Below are positions 54,497-62,249 of a stretch of 64,000 nt of DNA, piece after piece. Within the stretch, counting starts at the first letter, position 1; the number at the start of each line of letters is the position of its first letter. A program made the translations under genes and the position numbers. The stretch comes from Anaerolineales bacterium (GTDB lineage Bacteria; Chloroflexota; Anaerolineae; 4572-78; J111), in contig JABTUK010000002.1 in the NCBI GenBank assembly GCA_015075405.1, forward strand, positions 992,001 through 1,056,000, written 5' to 3'. The notes beneath the pieces were generated by a model. The model was given only the letters and a program-made list of their open reading frames with translations. It was not told the DNA's origin and made no database searches.

Positions 54497-54556
54497 GTGG
54501 TGCGTGGTGCGTAGTGCGTGGAATTTTAATTACGCACCACGCACCACGCACTACGG
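54497..54556. repeat. Iterated-word hairpin (GTGGTGCGTGGTGCG / CGCACCACGCACCAC)
   Basis: CGTGGTGCGTGGTGCGTAGT pairs with ACGCACCACGCACCACGCAC. It lies directly after the serC stop. Related words occur at 56870-56933. Confidence 0.85.
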
Positions 54557-54593
54557 CACTATATTTTGTAGCTTTTGTGAAGGCAGACTAACG

Positions 54594-56195
54594 ATGCCCC
54601 TCCTCCTCGGTATTGACATTGGCACATCGAGCGCCAAGGCAGTTTTGTTTGACCCGGAGACCGGCCAAACGGTGGCGATCGCCGGCCAGGAATATCCTCT
54701 GCATAAACCTGCCCCGGATCGGGCTGAGCAAAACCCGGAGGATTGGTGGCAGGCGACAATTACCATTGTGCGCCAGGCCACGGAACAGGCCGGACGCAGC
54801 GATGTGGCGGCAATCAGTTTCAGCGGCCAGATGCACGGCACGATCCTGCTGGATCGGGCGGGCGTGCCGCTGCACCCGGCCATCATCTGGGCCGACCAGC
54901 GCAGCGCCGCCGCCTGCGCCAAACTGACCGCTACCCTGGGATCGGAGCGCTACGCCGCTATAGCCGGCACTTTACCGGCTGTCGGCTTTCAAGGTCCAAC
55001 ATTGGTCTGGCTGGCCGAGTATGAACCGGCGCTGCTGGCTCATACTCATCAGGTGATCCTGCCTAAAGATTATATCCGCCTGCGCATGACCGGCGAAATT
55101 GCCACCGAGGTCAGCGACGCCGCCAGCACCGGCATATTTGACATCAGCCGTCAAGCGTGGGCCGCTGAAATTCTGGCCGGGGTTGGCCTGCCCGAAACTC
55201 TTTTTCCGCCGGTTCTGGCCTCAACCGCCGTAGCCGGACAGCTCACCCGCCAGGCTGCGGCCAAATTAGGCTTGTCCGCCGGTATCCCCGTTATTGCCGG
55301 TTGCGCCGACCAGCCCGCGCAGGCTATCGGCAACGGTTTGGTTGCCCCTGGTCTGGCGGCTGTCACCACCGGCAGCGGAGGGCAGGTGTTTGTGCCGCTC
55401 CAACCGGCTAAAGAAACTCAGGGAACTAAAGGAACTCAGGGGAACTCAGAAATTCTTCAAGTTCCTATGAGTTCCCCTGAGTTCCCTTCATCGGGACAGA
55501 ATATTCTACGAACAGACCCGCGCCTGCACGTTTTCAACCACGCCGTGCCCCAGATGTGGTATGTGCTGGGAGCCATTCTGTCGGCCGGGCTGTCGCTGCG
55601 CTGGCTGCGCCATGTGACCGGCCTGGCCGAGGCCGCCGACGCCTACCCTATCTTAAGCGCCGAGGCTGCCGCCGTTCCCCCCGGCGCGGATGGCTTGATT
55701 TTTCTACCCTACCTCTCCGGCGAACGCACCCCGCACATGGACCCCTTAGCGCGAGGGGGCTTTATCGGCCTGAGCGCGTACCACACCCGCGGCCACCTGG
55801 CGCGGGCGGTGATGGAAGGGGTTGCCTTTGCCCTGCGCCAAACGCTCGAAATTAGCTTGAGCCTGGGCGGGCAGGTCGAGCGGGTTATTGCCGGCGGCGG
55901 CGGCGCGGAAAGCGAAGTCTGGCGGCAAATCCAGGCCGATGTGTTTGGCTTGCCCTTGCAGCAATCTCTGCTGAGCGAGCAGGCCAGCGTGGGGGCGGCG
56001 CTGCTGGCCGGCGTGGGCGCGGGGCTGTACCCTGACCTCCCCGCCGCCTGCCAGCAAACTGCTCATTACGGCCCAATCACCAGCCCCAATCCCAGCCGCC
56101 AGGCCCACTACAGTGAAATGTATGCCCGCTTTAGCCAGCTCTACCCCCGGCTGCGCGAAGATTTTCATTGGCTGGCCGGCTTAAAAAGCAATTGA
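54594..56195 (+). CDS. xylB: Xylulokinase (FGGY family) carrying an in-frame repeat insertion
   Basis: This 533-residue sugar kinase of the xylulokinase branch phosphorylates D-xylulose. LLLGIDIGTSSAKAVLFD binds ATP phosphates, ISFSGQMHGTILLD is the xylulokinase substrate motif, and GCADQPAQAIGNGL, HAVPQMWYVLGAILSAGLSLRWL and VIAGGGGAESEVWRQIQADV follow. ATG 54594 is correct, since the upstream open frame translates a hairpin. The protein is about 35 residues longer than typical. The excess is at about residues 272-308, where the DNA at 55411-55490 is a GGAACT-word hairpin read as KETQGTKGTQGNSEILQVPM and on to FPSSG. The frame is kept, so the enzyme may still fold with a surface loop. plsC follows after 15 nt. 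Confidence 0.92.
   Translation: MPLLLGIDIGTSSAKAVLFDPETGQTVAIAGQEYPLHKPAPDRAEQNPEDWWQATITIVRQATEQAGRSDVAAISFSGQMHGTILLDRAGVPLHPAIIWADQRSAAACAKLTATLGSERYAAIAGTLPAVGFQGPTLVWLAEYEPALLAHTHQVILPKDYIRLRMTGEIATEVSDAASTGIFDISRQAWAAEILAGVGLPETLFPPVLASTAVAGQLTRQAAAKLGLSAGIPVIAGCADQPAQAIGNGLVAPGLAAVTTGSGGQVFVPLQPAKETQGTKGTQGNSEILQVPMSSPEFPSSGQNILRTDPRLHVFNHAVPQMWYVLGAILSAGLSLRWLRHVTGLAEAADAYPILSAEAAAVPPGADGLIFLPYLSGERTPHMDPLARGGFIGLSAYHTRGHLARAVMEGVAFALRQTLEISLSLGGQVERVIAGGGGAESEVWRQIQADVFGLPLQQSLLSEQASVGAALLAGVGAGLYPDLPAACQQTAHYGPITSPNPSRQAHYSEMYARFSQLYPRLREDFHWLAGLKSN
55411..55490. repeat. GGAACT-word hairpin inside xylB
   Basis: GGAACTCAGGGGAACTCA (55431-55448) and TGAGTTCCCCTGAGTTCC (55468-55485) are perfect 18-bp inverted repeats around a 19-nt loop, flanked by more GGAACT words. 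The insertion keeps the xylB reading frame. Confidence 0.9.
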
Positions 56196-56210
56196 AGGGG
56201 AGGATGGAAG

Positions 56211-56864
56211 ATGAGTCTCTACGCCAGTCATTATCCTTTCACCGAAATCATCCGCAAACTCTTTTTTAGCTACATTCGGCTCTATTTCCGGCCCCGGATC
56301 AGCGGCGCGGATTATATTCCGCGCGAAGGCGCTTTCCTGCTGACAGCCAACCACTCCAGCCATGCCGATACGGCCATTATTTTTAGCGCCCTGCCGTCGC
56401 CACTGCGCCAGCGAGTGGTCGCTGCTGCCGCCCGAGATTACTTTTTTGAAGGCGGCTGGCAGCAAAGCACAGCCCGCATCCTGTTCAATGCTATCCCGGT
56501 AGACCGCGAGACGGTCAAGGGGGAAGACCCGCTGCGTCACGTCATCCGGGCGCTGGATGAAGGCTACGGCGTGGTGATTTACCCCGAAGGCACGCGCAGC
56601 CCGACCGGCAAGATTGGCCCCTTCCGGCGCGGCATTGGCCGGCTGATTGCCCTGTTTCCCGATATTCCGGTCATCCCCATGCGCTTGATGGGTACGGCTC
56701 AAGCCATGCCCAAAGGGGCCGCCCTCCCTCGTCCGCGCACCGTCCATGTTTGTTTTGGCCCCCCCCTCCATCTGCAAGCCGATTTGAAGAACCGGGCCAG
56801 TTGGCAGGCCGCCGCCAACGCCGTCCGCGAAGCCGTGCTACAACTGGAAACAAAGGCGGCGTAA
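56211..56864 (+). CDS. plsC: 1-acyl-sn-glycerol-3-phosphate acyltransferase (PlsC family)
   Basis: This 217-residue membrane-associated acyltransferase has the catalytic HX4D motif as NHSSHADTA near residue 45, the glycerol-phosphate block VIYPEGTRSPTGKIGPFRRGIG near residue 123, and FPDIPVIPMRLMGTAQAMPKG near 148. It would acylate lysophosphatidate to phosphatidate in phospholipid synthesis. GAGGATGGAAG precedes ATG 56211. The 15-bp gap to xylB suggests cotranscription, though the functions are unrelated. A divergent PlsC-like enzyme acting on another lyso-lipid is possible. Confidence 0.88.
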   Translation: MSLYASHYPFTEIIRKLFFSYIRLYFRPRISGADYIPREGAFLLTANHSSHADTAIIFSALPSPLRQRVVAAAARDYFFEGGWQQSTARILFNAIPVDRETVKGEDPLRHVIRALDEGYGVVIYPEGTRSPTGKIGPFRRGIGRLIALFPDIPVIPMRLMGTAQAMPKGAALPRPRTVHVCFGPPLHLQADLKNRASWQAAANAVREAVLQLETKAA

Positions 56865-56869
56865 AATCG

Positions 56870-56933
56870 TGGTGCATGGTGCGTGGTGCGTGGTGCGTAA
56901 CACATTTACGTCGCGGACCATGCACCACGTACC
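56870..56933. repeat. Iterated-word hairpin after plsC (GTGGTGCATGGTGCGTGG)
   Basis: CGTGGTGCATGGTGCGTGGT faces ACCATGCACCACGTACCACC. It starts six bases after the plsC stop. Confidence 0.8.
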
Positions 56934-57002
56934 ACCAGAACCAACTTTTTTTCTTGGAGAGAGGATTCGGAAACTCCAGAGTAACCTTTACCACCGACGC
57001 TC

Positions 57003-57106
57003 GTCCGGCGATGAAGTCGCCGGACTATGGCACAACGCCCGATTAATCGGGCTAAAGCCGGGTTCACCCGGCGCTGTTGATTAGCCCTGGCAGTTCATGC
57101 CAGGGC
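57003..57106. repeat. Array of four perfect hairpins in gene-free DNA
   Basis: H1: GTCCGGCGA (57003-57011) / TCGCCGGAC (57017-57025). H2: the palindrome GCCCGATTAATCGGGC (57037-57052). H3: GCCGGG / CCCGGC (57057-57072). H4: GCCCTGGCA (57084-57092) / TGCCAGGGC (57098-57106). Four unrelated stems within 104 bp resemble structured ends of IS200/IS605-like or REP elements, but no transposase is present. It lies in an 856-bp stretch (56865-57720) that otherwise holds only the gene remnants listed here. Confidence 0.75.
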
Positions 57107-57221
57107 GGGCGAGACAGGTTAAGCAGTTTCCGAACGCTCTCCTTGGAGTTAACTAACTGGACTATACCTGCAACATAGATGCAACATAGCTGCTACATAG
57201 CTGCGCCTTATCACAGTACCA

Positions 57222-57412
57222 GACCTCTACGGCGACAACCTGATTGTGCTGCGTGAACACGTGGCGCTTTCCCCAAGATACAGATTTTAACCCTCGAAGG
57301 CTTGCTCTCCGGCCAGGAGTCGCCCCACTACCCCGACCTGTCTCTGGGCGGTTTGAGCTTCAAAAAAGCCAAAACCGAAGCCGAAACCGGCGAGCAGGGG
57401 AAACTATTTTAA
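57222..57412 (+). pseudogene. Internally deleted DNA methyltransferase remnant
   Basis: The first piece reads DLYGDNLIVLREHV, matching the start of site-specific DNA-methyltransferases (YYGDNLDVLREH-type). After 57275 another frame reads KIQILTLEGLLSGQESPHYP, then FKKAKTEAETGEQGKLF-stop (57410-57412), matching the C-terminal tail of the same enzyme class. The catalytic middle is absent and the two ends are out of frame. This is a relic of a modification gene. Confidence 0.6.
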
Positions 57413-57429
57413 CCCGGCAGGCCAGACCC

Positions 57430-57453
57430 TAAAGGTCTTAAAGACCTTTAGGC
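57430..57453. repeat. Perfect palindromic hairpin CCTAAAGGTC / GACCTTTAGG
   Basis: It lies about 18 bp after the methyltransferase remnant. It has no long T-run, so it is a possible 3'-end stem-loop of the lost gene. Confidence 0.6.
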
Positions 57454-57458
57454 TGCCC

Positions 57459-57527
57459 CTATTCCACAGGCCCCGGCCTGGCTTGCTGCTGCCGCACCCA
57501 CTCGCCAAATGAGGCGACGTCATTCAT
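57459..57527 (-). pseudogene. N-terminal stub of a helix-turn-helix regulator
   Basis: The 22 codons read MNDVASFGEWVRQQQARPGP then VE-stop. The FGEWVRxxR start is typical of XRE-type N-terminal domains in large Chloroflexota/actinobacterial regulators, but the frame stops at once. The short length makes this tentative. Confidence 0.35.
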
Positions 57528-57720
57528 CTCAAATAGTCAGTAGACCGCAATGGCGCCCTTCGATACGCCTCGCTACTCAGGATGCTGCGGCCTACTGATA
57601 GTTCCTGAGGCGTTCTTTGTATCCCTGCCTGTATCCCCAAAGGATACCACTCAGCGGCCCATCTGTAGTTTAATGACAGGCAAATATCAACATTATTTTC
57701 GCTGCAAGGAGCTATATAAA

Positions 57721-58116
57721 ATGAAAAAAGGATTTAAACAACTGTTAAGTGAAGCCAATGAGCAGGTGATTACCTACCCCCCGGCCGAGGCACTGACCTT
57801 ATTGCAGGATAAAAGCGTGGTTTTTGTGGATATCCGCGATACCCCGGAATTGCAGCGGGATGGCAAGATACCGAATGCCGTCCACGCTTCACGCGGGATG
57901 CTGGAGTTTCTGGTTGACCCGGAAAGCCCCTATCACAACCCGGTCTTTGCTTCGGGTAAAAAGTTTCTGCTGTACTGCGCCAGCGGCGGCCGCTCGGCCC
58001 TGGCTGCTCAGCGGTTGCAGGAGATGGGGTTAAATTCGGTGGGGCACATGGGGGGCGGTATTAAAGCCTGGAAAGAACTTAACGGCCCGCTTGAAACCTT
58101 GAACGGTCAAGGGTGA
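57721..58116 (+). CDS. Rhodanese-like domain protein
   Basis: This 131-residue single-domain rhodanese has VVFVDIRDTPELQRDGKIPNAVHASRGMLEF near residue 35, the active-site loop LLYCASGGRSALAAQRL with the catalytic cysteine, and GHMGGGIKAWKE at the end. It probably carries persulfide sulfur; the acceptor is unknown. ATG 57721 is chosen because CAAGGAG sits 9-10 nt upstream; the open frame extends further upstream through non-conserved sequence. A strong hairpin terminator follows the stop. Confidence 0.9.
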   Translation: MKKGFKQLLSEANEQVITYPPAEALTLLQDKSVVFVDIRDTPELQRDGKIPNAVHASRGMLEFLVDPESPYHNPVFASGKKFLLYCASGGRSALAAQRLQEMGLNSVGHMGGGIKAWKELNGPLETLNGQG

Positions 58117-58160
58117 GCCTGAACTGCGGTTTCGCTGCATTTTATCCAGGTTGAACAGAA

Positions 58161-58199
58161 AGACCCCACGAGTTTCCATAACCCGTGGGGTCTCTTCTT
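58161..58199. terminator. Bidirectional terminator between convergent genes
   Basis: AGACCCCACG (58161-58170) pairs with CGTGGGGTCT (58184-58193) across a short loop. TTCTTC follows on the plus side and a TTTCTG tract on the minus side. It separates the rhodanese gene from the HxlR remnant. Confidence 0.75.
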
Positions 58200-58216
58200 G
58201 GACGCACCGGCCCCCC

Positions 58217-58786
58217 TCATTTCTCAACGGCCATCTCGGCCAGGGCAGCGCGGACCGTATCAGCGGCATGGCTGTAGGCAAACCAGTTAGGGAAGGCCTG
58301 AACCAGCGCCGGGATGGCTTCTATTTTAACCAGGCCCTTACTGCGGGCGGTGTTAAAATCCATGTGCCCCAACCAGATGCGGTAAAAGGCCGCCAGATCG
58401 GCCGTTACCAACACGTCGAGATCAAAGCCGGGATGGGTCAGGCAAACGGACACATCCTCTTTGGTTAAAACAAGCCAGTAACTTTCATCCACGGCCCCCT
58501 TGAAATCAAACTGGACCACCACCCGCTGCTGCGGGAGCTGCTCGACGCAGACCCGGCTGCGCATCCACCACAGCAGCAAGATCGGATCGAGGTCATTCAT
58601 TTCAGGTTCGCCAAAGGCCCAGCGAGCGCCCCAGGTCAGGAGCGATTCAATCACGGCCTGGAGTTCCCAGCCCGCCTGGGTAAGCTGGTATTCAGTTTGC
58701 CGGGGGCCTTTCCCCCACTCGAGTTTCTCGACCACCCCCATCCGCTGCAAGCGGCGCAACCGTTCCGCCAGTAATCCCCGCGAGAT
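58217..58786 (-). pseudogene. 5'-truncated HxlR-type regulator with SCP2-like C-terminal domain
   Basis: The conserved part starts ISRGLLAERLRRLQRMGVVEKL, the recognition helix and wing of HxlR-family regulators, and continues with QTEYQLTQAGWELQAVIESLLTWG. A C-terminal SCP2 sterol-carrier-like domain follows (VQFDFKGAVDESYWLVL through FNTARSKGLVKIEAIPALV). The first about 40 residues of a normal HxlR domain (the CPVxxALxxIGxxW region) are missing. Upstream of 58787 the open frame is merely antisense to a methyltransferase fragment. The gene is therefore broken, although the frame stays open to 58993. Confidence 0.7.
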
Positions 58787-58789
58787 ACT

Positions 58790-59017
58790 CTGCCAAACAT
58801 TACAATTGAGACCTATCCCGGAACCGCCTGTTTTCCTTCGATCCAATCCTGGGTTTACACCGATGTCAAAGGCTGGGTTCTGGCCGACATGCTTGATGAT
58901 GACCAATTTGAACTTTTGCTCAAAGAAGCGGAGCAGGCGCTCAGTCCATTCGTTACCGCTCAGGGTACAGTTTCCTTCGGCGCACCAGCCCATATTGTCA
59001 CCTTTGCCAAGCCATGA
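58790..59017 (+). pseudogene. C-terminal remnant of a class I SAM-dependent methyltransferase
   Basis: The frame reads LPNITIETYPGTACFPSIQS, WVYTDVKGWVLADMLDDDQF, and ends PFVTAQGTVSFGAPAHIVTF then AKP-stop (59015-59017). This matches the tail of UbiE-like methyltransferases of environmental bacteria (WVYTDVKGW...PAHIVTA). No N-terminal SAM-binding part precedes it; the DNA switches directly into the HxlR gene on the other strand at about 58787. Confidence 0.65.
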
Positions 59018-59024
59018 GTTATTC

Positions 59025-59132
59025 TAAGTAAACATCTAAAATTTACTTCCCGTTTTGAGTTCCTACGAGTTCCCTTAGTTCCCTGGGAACTCGTAGGAAC
59101 TTGGGGGAACTTATTTTTGGACAATCACTAAG
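59025..59132 (+). repeat. MITE-like repeat of about 108 bp, copy C
   Basis: It begins TAAGTAAACATCTAAAATTT and ends TTTTGGACAATCACTAAG. The size matches copies A and D. It starts 7 nt after the stop of the methyltransferase remnant. Confidence 0.9.
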
Positions 59133-59173
59133 CGGGTGGAAGCCGAGACCCTTCAACCACCAAGTCGGGTCTC

Positions 59174-60004
59174 TTATCCCTTGATGGCCTGAATATTTCT
59201 GGCTGTTAGACCGGTTTTATTTTCCACTACCTCAAATTGTACGCTTGTGCCGGGTTTGAGGGTACGATAGCCCTGGCCGGGGATGGCGGTGAAGTTAAAA
59301 AATATCTCCTGTCCATTCCAATCAATCAAGCCATTGCCCAGATTGAGATCAAACGAGCGCACGACGCCCTGAGCTACCGGCAACCCAGTGGCCCCCAACG
59401 GGGGCGGGCCATCGGCCCATTCCTGCTGAGGAATGCGAATCTGCTTTGCTTCGGGAGTGTTGTAAGCCTCATAGCGATAATTGGATAGTGTTTCCATGAT
59501 CGCCCGCAGGTCGAGGCGCAGTTCGTCCAGGGTGGGCCGGCCCACGTAGAACCAGCCGTTGTAGATTTTGTGGATGGTCAGGTCGGGCCGCAGCACAAAG
59601 GTGTAAGGTTGGGCCACGTAGGCGTACTCCCCTTCGGTTTCGTCGAGAATATTGATCTGCTTAATCACTTCTCGCTTTTCATCGGCCAGAAAAGGCCACT
59701 GCGCCCCCAGCCCGGCCCGAAAGGCGGCCTGCACCGGCGGCGGCTGAACGGCGATGCTGACGAGTTGGCCGTAATTGACCCTCAACTCGGCCTGAAATTG
59801 GACCAGTTGCCGCATCTGCTGGTTGTCGCGGGGACAGAAGAAACCCCGATAGAAGACCACAATCAGCGGATAACCATCATTGAAACCCAGCTTTTGGTCC
59901 ATCTGGCTCGGCTGGGTAAAGCGCGAGAGGCGTTTGAGCTTGCCCTCTTGATTAGGCAGTTCAATATCAGGAAATTTATCGCCTACGTTGAGATTGGTGG
60001 TCAT
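59174..60004 (-). CDS. Redoxin (AhpC/TSA-like) protein fused to a cold-shock-like domain
   Basis: This 276-residue protein has two modules. Residues about 1-175 are a thioredoxin-fold redoxin (VGDKFPDIELPNQEGKLKRL, LIVVFYRGFFCPRDNQQMRQL with C57). C57 is the only cysteine, so any peroxidase would be 1-Cys. Residues about 213-276 resemble a cold-shock/OB fold: GVVRSFDLNLGNGLIDWNGQ, EIFFNFTAIPGQGYRTLKPG, SVQFEVVENKTGLTARNI. This follows the CSD order (RNP1-like GNGLI, RNP2-like IFFNF). A redox sensor that binds RNA or single-stranded DNA is possible; this is inference. ATG 60004, with AGGAGT nearby. Confidence 0.82.
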   Translation of the reverse strand: MTTNLNVGDKFPDIELPNQEGKLKRLSRFTQPSQMDQKLGFNDGYPLIVVFYRGFFCPRDNQQMRQLVQFQAELRVNYGQLVSIAVQPPPVQAAFRAGLGAQWPFLADEKREVIKQINILDETEGEYAYVAQPYTFVLRPDLTIHKIYNGWFYVGRPTLDELRLDLRAIMETLSNYRYEAYNTPEAKQIRIPQQEWADGPPPLGATGLPVAQGVVRSFDLNLGNGLIDWNGQEIFFNFTAIPGQGYRTLKPGTSVQFEVVENKTGLTARNIQAIKG

Positions 60005-60024
60005 AGGAGTTACCCCTTTAAGAT

Positions 60025-60143
60025 CCAGTAATCAGTAGTCAGTAATCAGTAATCGGTAGTCAATATATCTTCTGACTACTGGCCTCTGACTACTGGCCTC
60101 TGACTACTGGCCTCTGATTACTGGCCTCTGACTACTGACTACT
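60025..60143. repeat. Iterated-word hairpin (CAGTAATCAGTAGTCAG / CTGACTACTGGCCT)
   Basis: Multiple CAGTAATCAGTAGTCAG words face repeated TGACTACTGGCCTC units. On the minus strand the last codons and stop of the debranching-enzyme gene (SSQ-stop, AGTAGTCAGTAG) are the first word unit. Confidence 0.85.
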
Positions 60144-62165
60144 TCTATCTTCTGTATTCACCTCTTGCCAGGCCCGCAGCACCTCGGCCACACTCCAGGC
60201 TTGAGCGGTACAGCCGCGCCCCAGGAAGGGTGGGTCGCCGTCAAAGATTTCGCTGATGCTGCCGACAGTGTTGCTAAACAGAGACCGCAGCAGGGGCAGT
60301 AAATAGGAGCGAGCCAGGGCCGGGTTGCGGTAGACCCGTAGATGGGCGCTGACAAACGGCCCGATCAACCAGGCCCAAACTGTGCCCTGATGATAGGCCC
60401 CATCCCGCTGGCGCGGACTGCCGCCGTAATGGCCGGTATAGGCTGGGTCGTCGGCGGCCAGGCTGCGCAGGCCGTGTGGGGTCAGCAAATAGCGAGCGCA
60501 CACATCCACGATAGCGCGTTGCTGCCTGGCTTCGAGCGGGCTGTGGGGTAAAGAAACGGCCAGGAGTTGGTTGGGGCGCAGGGCAGCTTCGTGGCCGTTG
60601 GGTCCGTCCAGAACGTCATAGCAATAGCCGGCCGCTTCGTTCCAAAAGCGAGCAAAGCCGTTCTGGGCCTGTTGGGCGCTGGCTTCATATTCGTCGGTAG
60701 CGTGTCCTAAACGCCGGGCAACGCTGGCCATGATATGCAAGGCGTTGTGCCAGAGGGCATTGACCTCCACCGGCTTGCCGATGCGCGGCGTGACCACCCA
60801 ATCACCCACTTTAGCGTCCATCCAGGTCAGTTGCGCCCCCGGCTCCCCGGCATAAAGTAAGCCATCGGCCGGGTCTACATGGATATTGTAGCGAGTGCCT
60901 CGCTGATGCCAGGCGATGATCTCTTGCAGAATCGGCCAAAGTTCGACCAGCAACTCATCGTCATTGGTAGCGGCATGGTAGGCCCGGATCGCTTCAAAAT
61001 ACCACAAAGTGGCGTCAACGGTGTTGTATTCCGGCGTTTCCCCGGCATCGGGGAAGCGGTTGGGCAGCATGCCCTGATCCACAAACTGGGCGAAGGTGCG
61101 CAGGATACTGCGAGCCACCTCCGGCCGCCCGGTCGAGAGGGTCAGTCCGGGCAGGCTTATCATGGTATCCCGGCCCCAATCGCCGAACCAGGGATAGCCG
61201 GCAATGATCGAGTGACCGTCAGGCTCGTTGGCCGAGGGCCGGCGGACGATAAACTGATCGGCGGCGAGGGTCAGGTGTTGGGCCAGACTGGAAAAATCTG
61301 GCTCAGGGGCAGCTAAGGCGGATTTGAAATCGGCCCCAACAGAGATTAGCAACCGCTGCTCATAGGCTTGCCGTTCGGCGTAGGCGGAGAGACCGTCGAG
61401 GTTGGGGGCTGGGGCAGTACTGGCTACCAGGGTAACATACTCGCCGGGGCGCAGAATGGCCCGGAAGAAGCCGGAATACAGATGATCTTCCACCGCGTCC
61501 AGGCCGCGATAGGCTTCGACGCTCAGGTGGAAATTTCGATACCAGGTGTGTTCCGGCCGGGCCTCGGCCTGGTCGCTCAACAGGTAAAAGGGCGTCGCGC
61601 CGTCGAAAGCGTTAACCTGGAGGCCGTGCTTCACCGGCGTGACCTGCATCTGCCAATCGCCGGCGTGGGTGCTGCTGTGGTAATCGCGATAGTTGACCAT
61701 CGCCTTGAGGGTCAGCACCAGCGGGCGGTCGCCGCGGCGATGGTCATAGCGAATATAGGTGGTGTTCGCGCCGGGCTGCATCCAGATGCGCTTTTCCAGC
61801 AGCCCCTCGGCCAGCCCAAAGGTCCAGACCGGGATGGTCCCTTCCAGGTGAAATCGCTCCAGGAGGGCATAGCCGGTGGGGTCAACCACCCCGCTGCCCC
61901 AGCGATTGGCAAATAAAGCGTAGCTGTCGCCGTTGCCAGCGATGGTTTCGTCGAGCTTGGTCAAGAGCAATGTGCGGCCCAACGGCGGCTTGAGCGCGGC
62001 CACCAGCAAGCCGTGATAGCGGCGGGTCAGCACCCCGGCAATTGTGCCGGAGGCGTAGCCGCCGATGCCATTGGCAACCAGCCATTCGCGCTCTTCAGCT
62101 ACGGCCAGATGACTACATACTTCGCGGCCAAAATCAAAGATAGGCGGGAAGCCAGGGTCATCCAT
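60132..62165 (-). CDS. Amylo-alpha-1,6-glucosidase / glycogen-debranching-type enzyme
   Basis: This 677-residue enzyme has the N-terminal GDE domain (REWLVANGIGGYASGTIAGVLTRRYHGLLV) and the C-terminal (alpha/alpha)6 barrel: GYPWFGDWGRDTMISLPGLTL near residue 335, PNRFPDAGETPEYNTVDATLW near 375, GAYHQGTVWAWLIGPF near 605, and QAWSVAEVLRAWQEV at the end. Relatives hydrolyse alpha-1,6 branch glucose in glycogen or dextrins. ATG 62165 is favoured because GGAGG lies 5 nt upstream; further upstream in-frame ATGs exist. It is followed on the same strand by a GH63-like glucosidase upstream, suggesting a glycogen or alpha-glucan utilisation pair. The C-terminal SSQ is encoded by a word array. Confidence 0.9.
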   Translation of the reverse strand: MDDPGFPPIFDFGREVCSHLAVAEEREWLVANGIGGYASGTIAGVLTRRYHGLLVAALKPPLGRTLLLTKLDETIAGNGDSYALFANRWGSGVVDPTGYALLERFHLEGTIPVWTFGLAEGLLEKRIWMQPGANTTYIRYDHRRGDRPLVLTLKAMVNYRDYHSSTHAGDWQMQVTPVKHGLQVNAFDGATPFYLLSDQAEARPEHTWYRNFHLSVEAYRGLDAVEDHLYSGFFRAILRPGEYVTLVASTAPAPNLDGLSAYAERQAYEQRLLISVGADFKSALAAPEPDFSSLAQHLTLAADQFIVRRPSANEPDGHSIIAGYPWFGDWGRDTMISLPGLTLSTGRPEVARSILRTFAQFVDQGMLPNRFPDAGETPEYNTVDATLWYFEAIRAYHAATNDDELLVELWPILQEIIAWHQRGTRYNIHVDPADGLLYAGEPGAQLTWMDAKVGDWVVTPRIGKPVEVNALWHNALHIMASVARRLGHATDEYEASAQQAQNGFARFWNEAAGYCYDVLDGPNGHEAALRPNQLLAVSLPHSPLEARQQRAIVDVCARYLLTPHGLRSLAADDPAYTGHYGGSPRQRDGAYHQGTVWAWLIGPFVSAHLRVYRNPALARSYLLPLLRSLFSNTVGSISEIFDGDPPFLGRGCTAQAWSVAEVLRAWQEVNTEDRSSQ

Positions 62166-62249
62166 CGAGTCCTCCATAATGGCGGCTAAAATCAAGGGGG
62201 AAGCTACAGCAGTTTCAATCATCATAACCTCTATTCTGGATAAAGCAAG

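Noticed and set aside
54504-54593. Upstream extension of xylB
   Set aside because: It translates a GTGCGTGGTGCG hairpin; the kinase ATP motif begins right after ATG 54594.
58787-58993. N-terminal extension of the HxlR-like frame as real protein
   Set aside because: It is antisense to a recognisable methyltransferase tail and replaces the conserved HxlR N-terminus.
60025-60143. CRISPR-like array
   Set aside because: The repeats are short overlapping words without unique spacers of constant length, and no cas genes are present.
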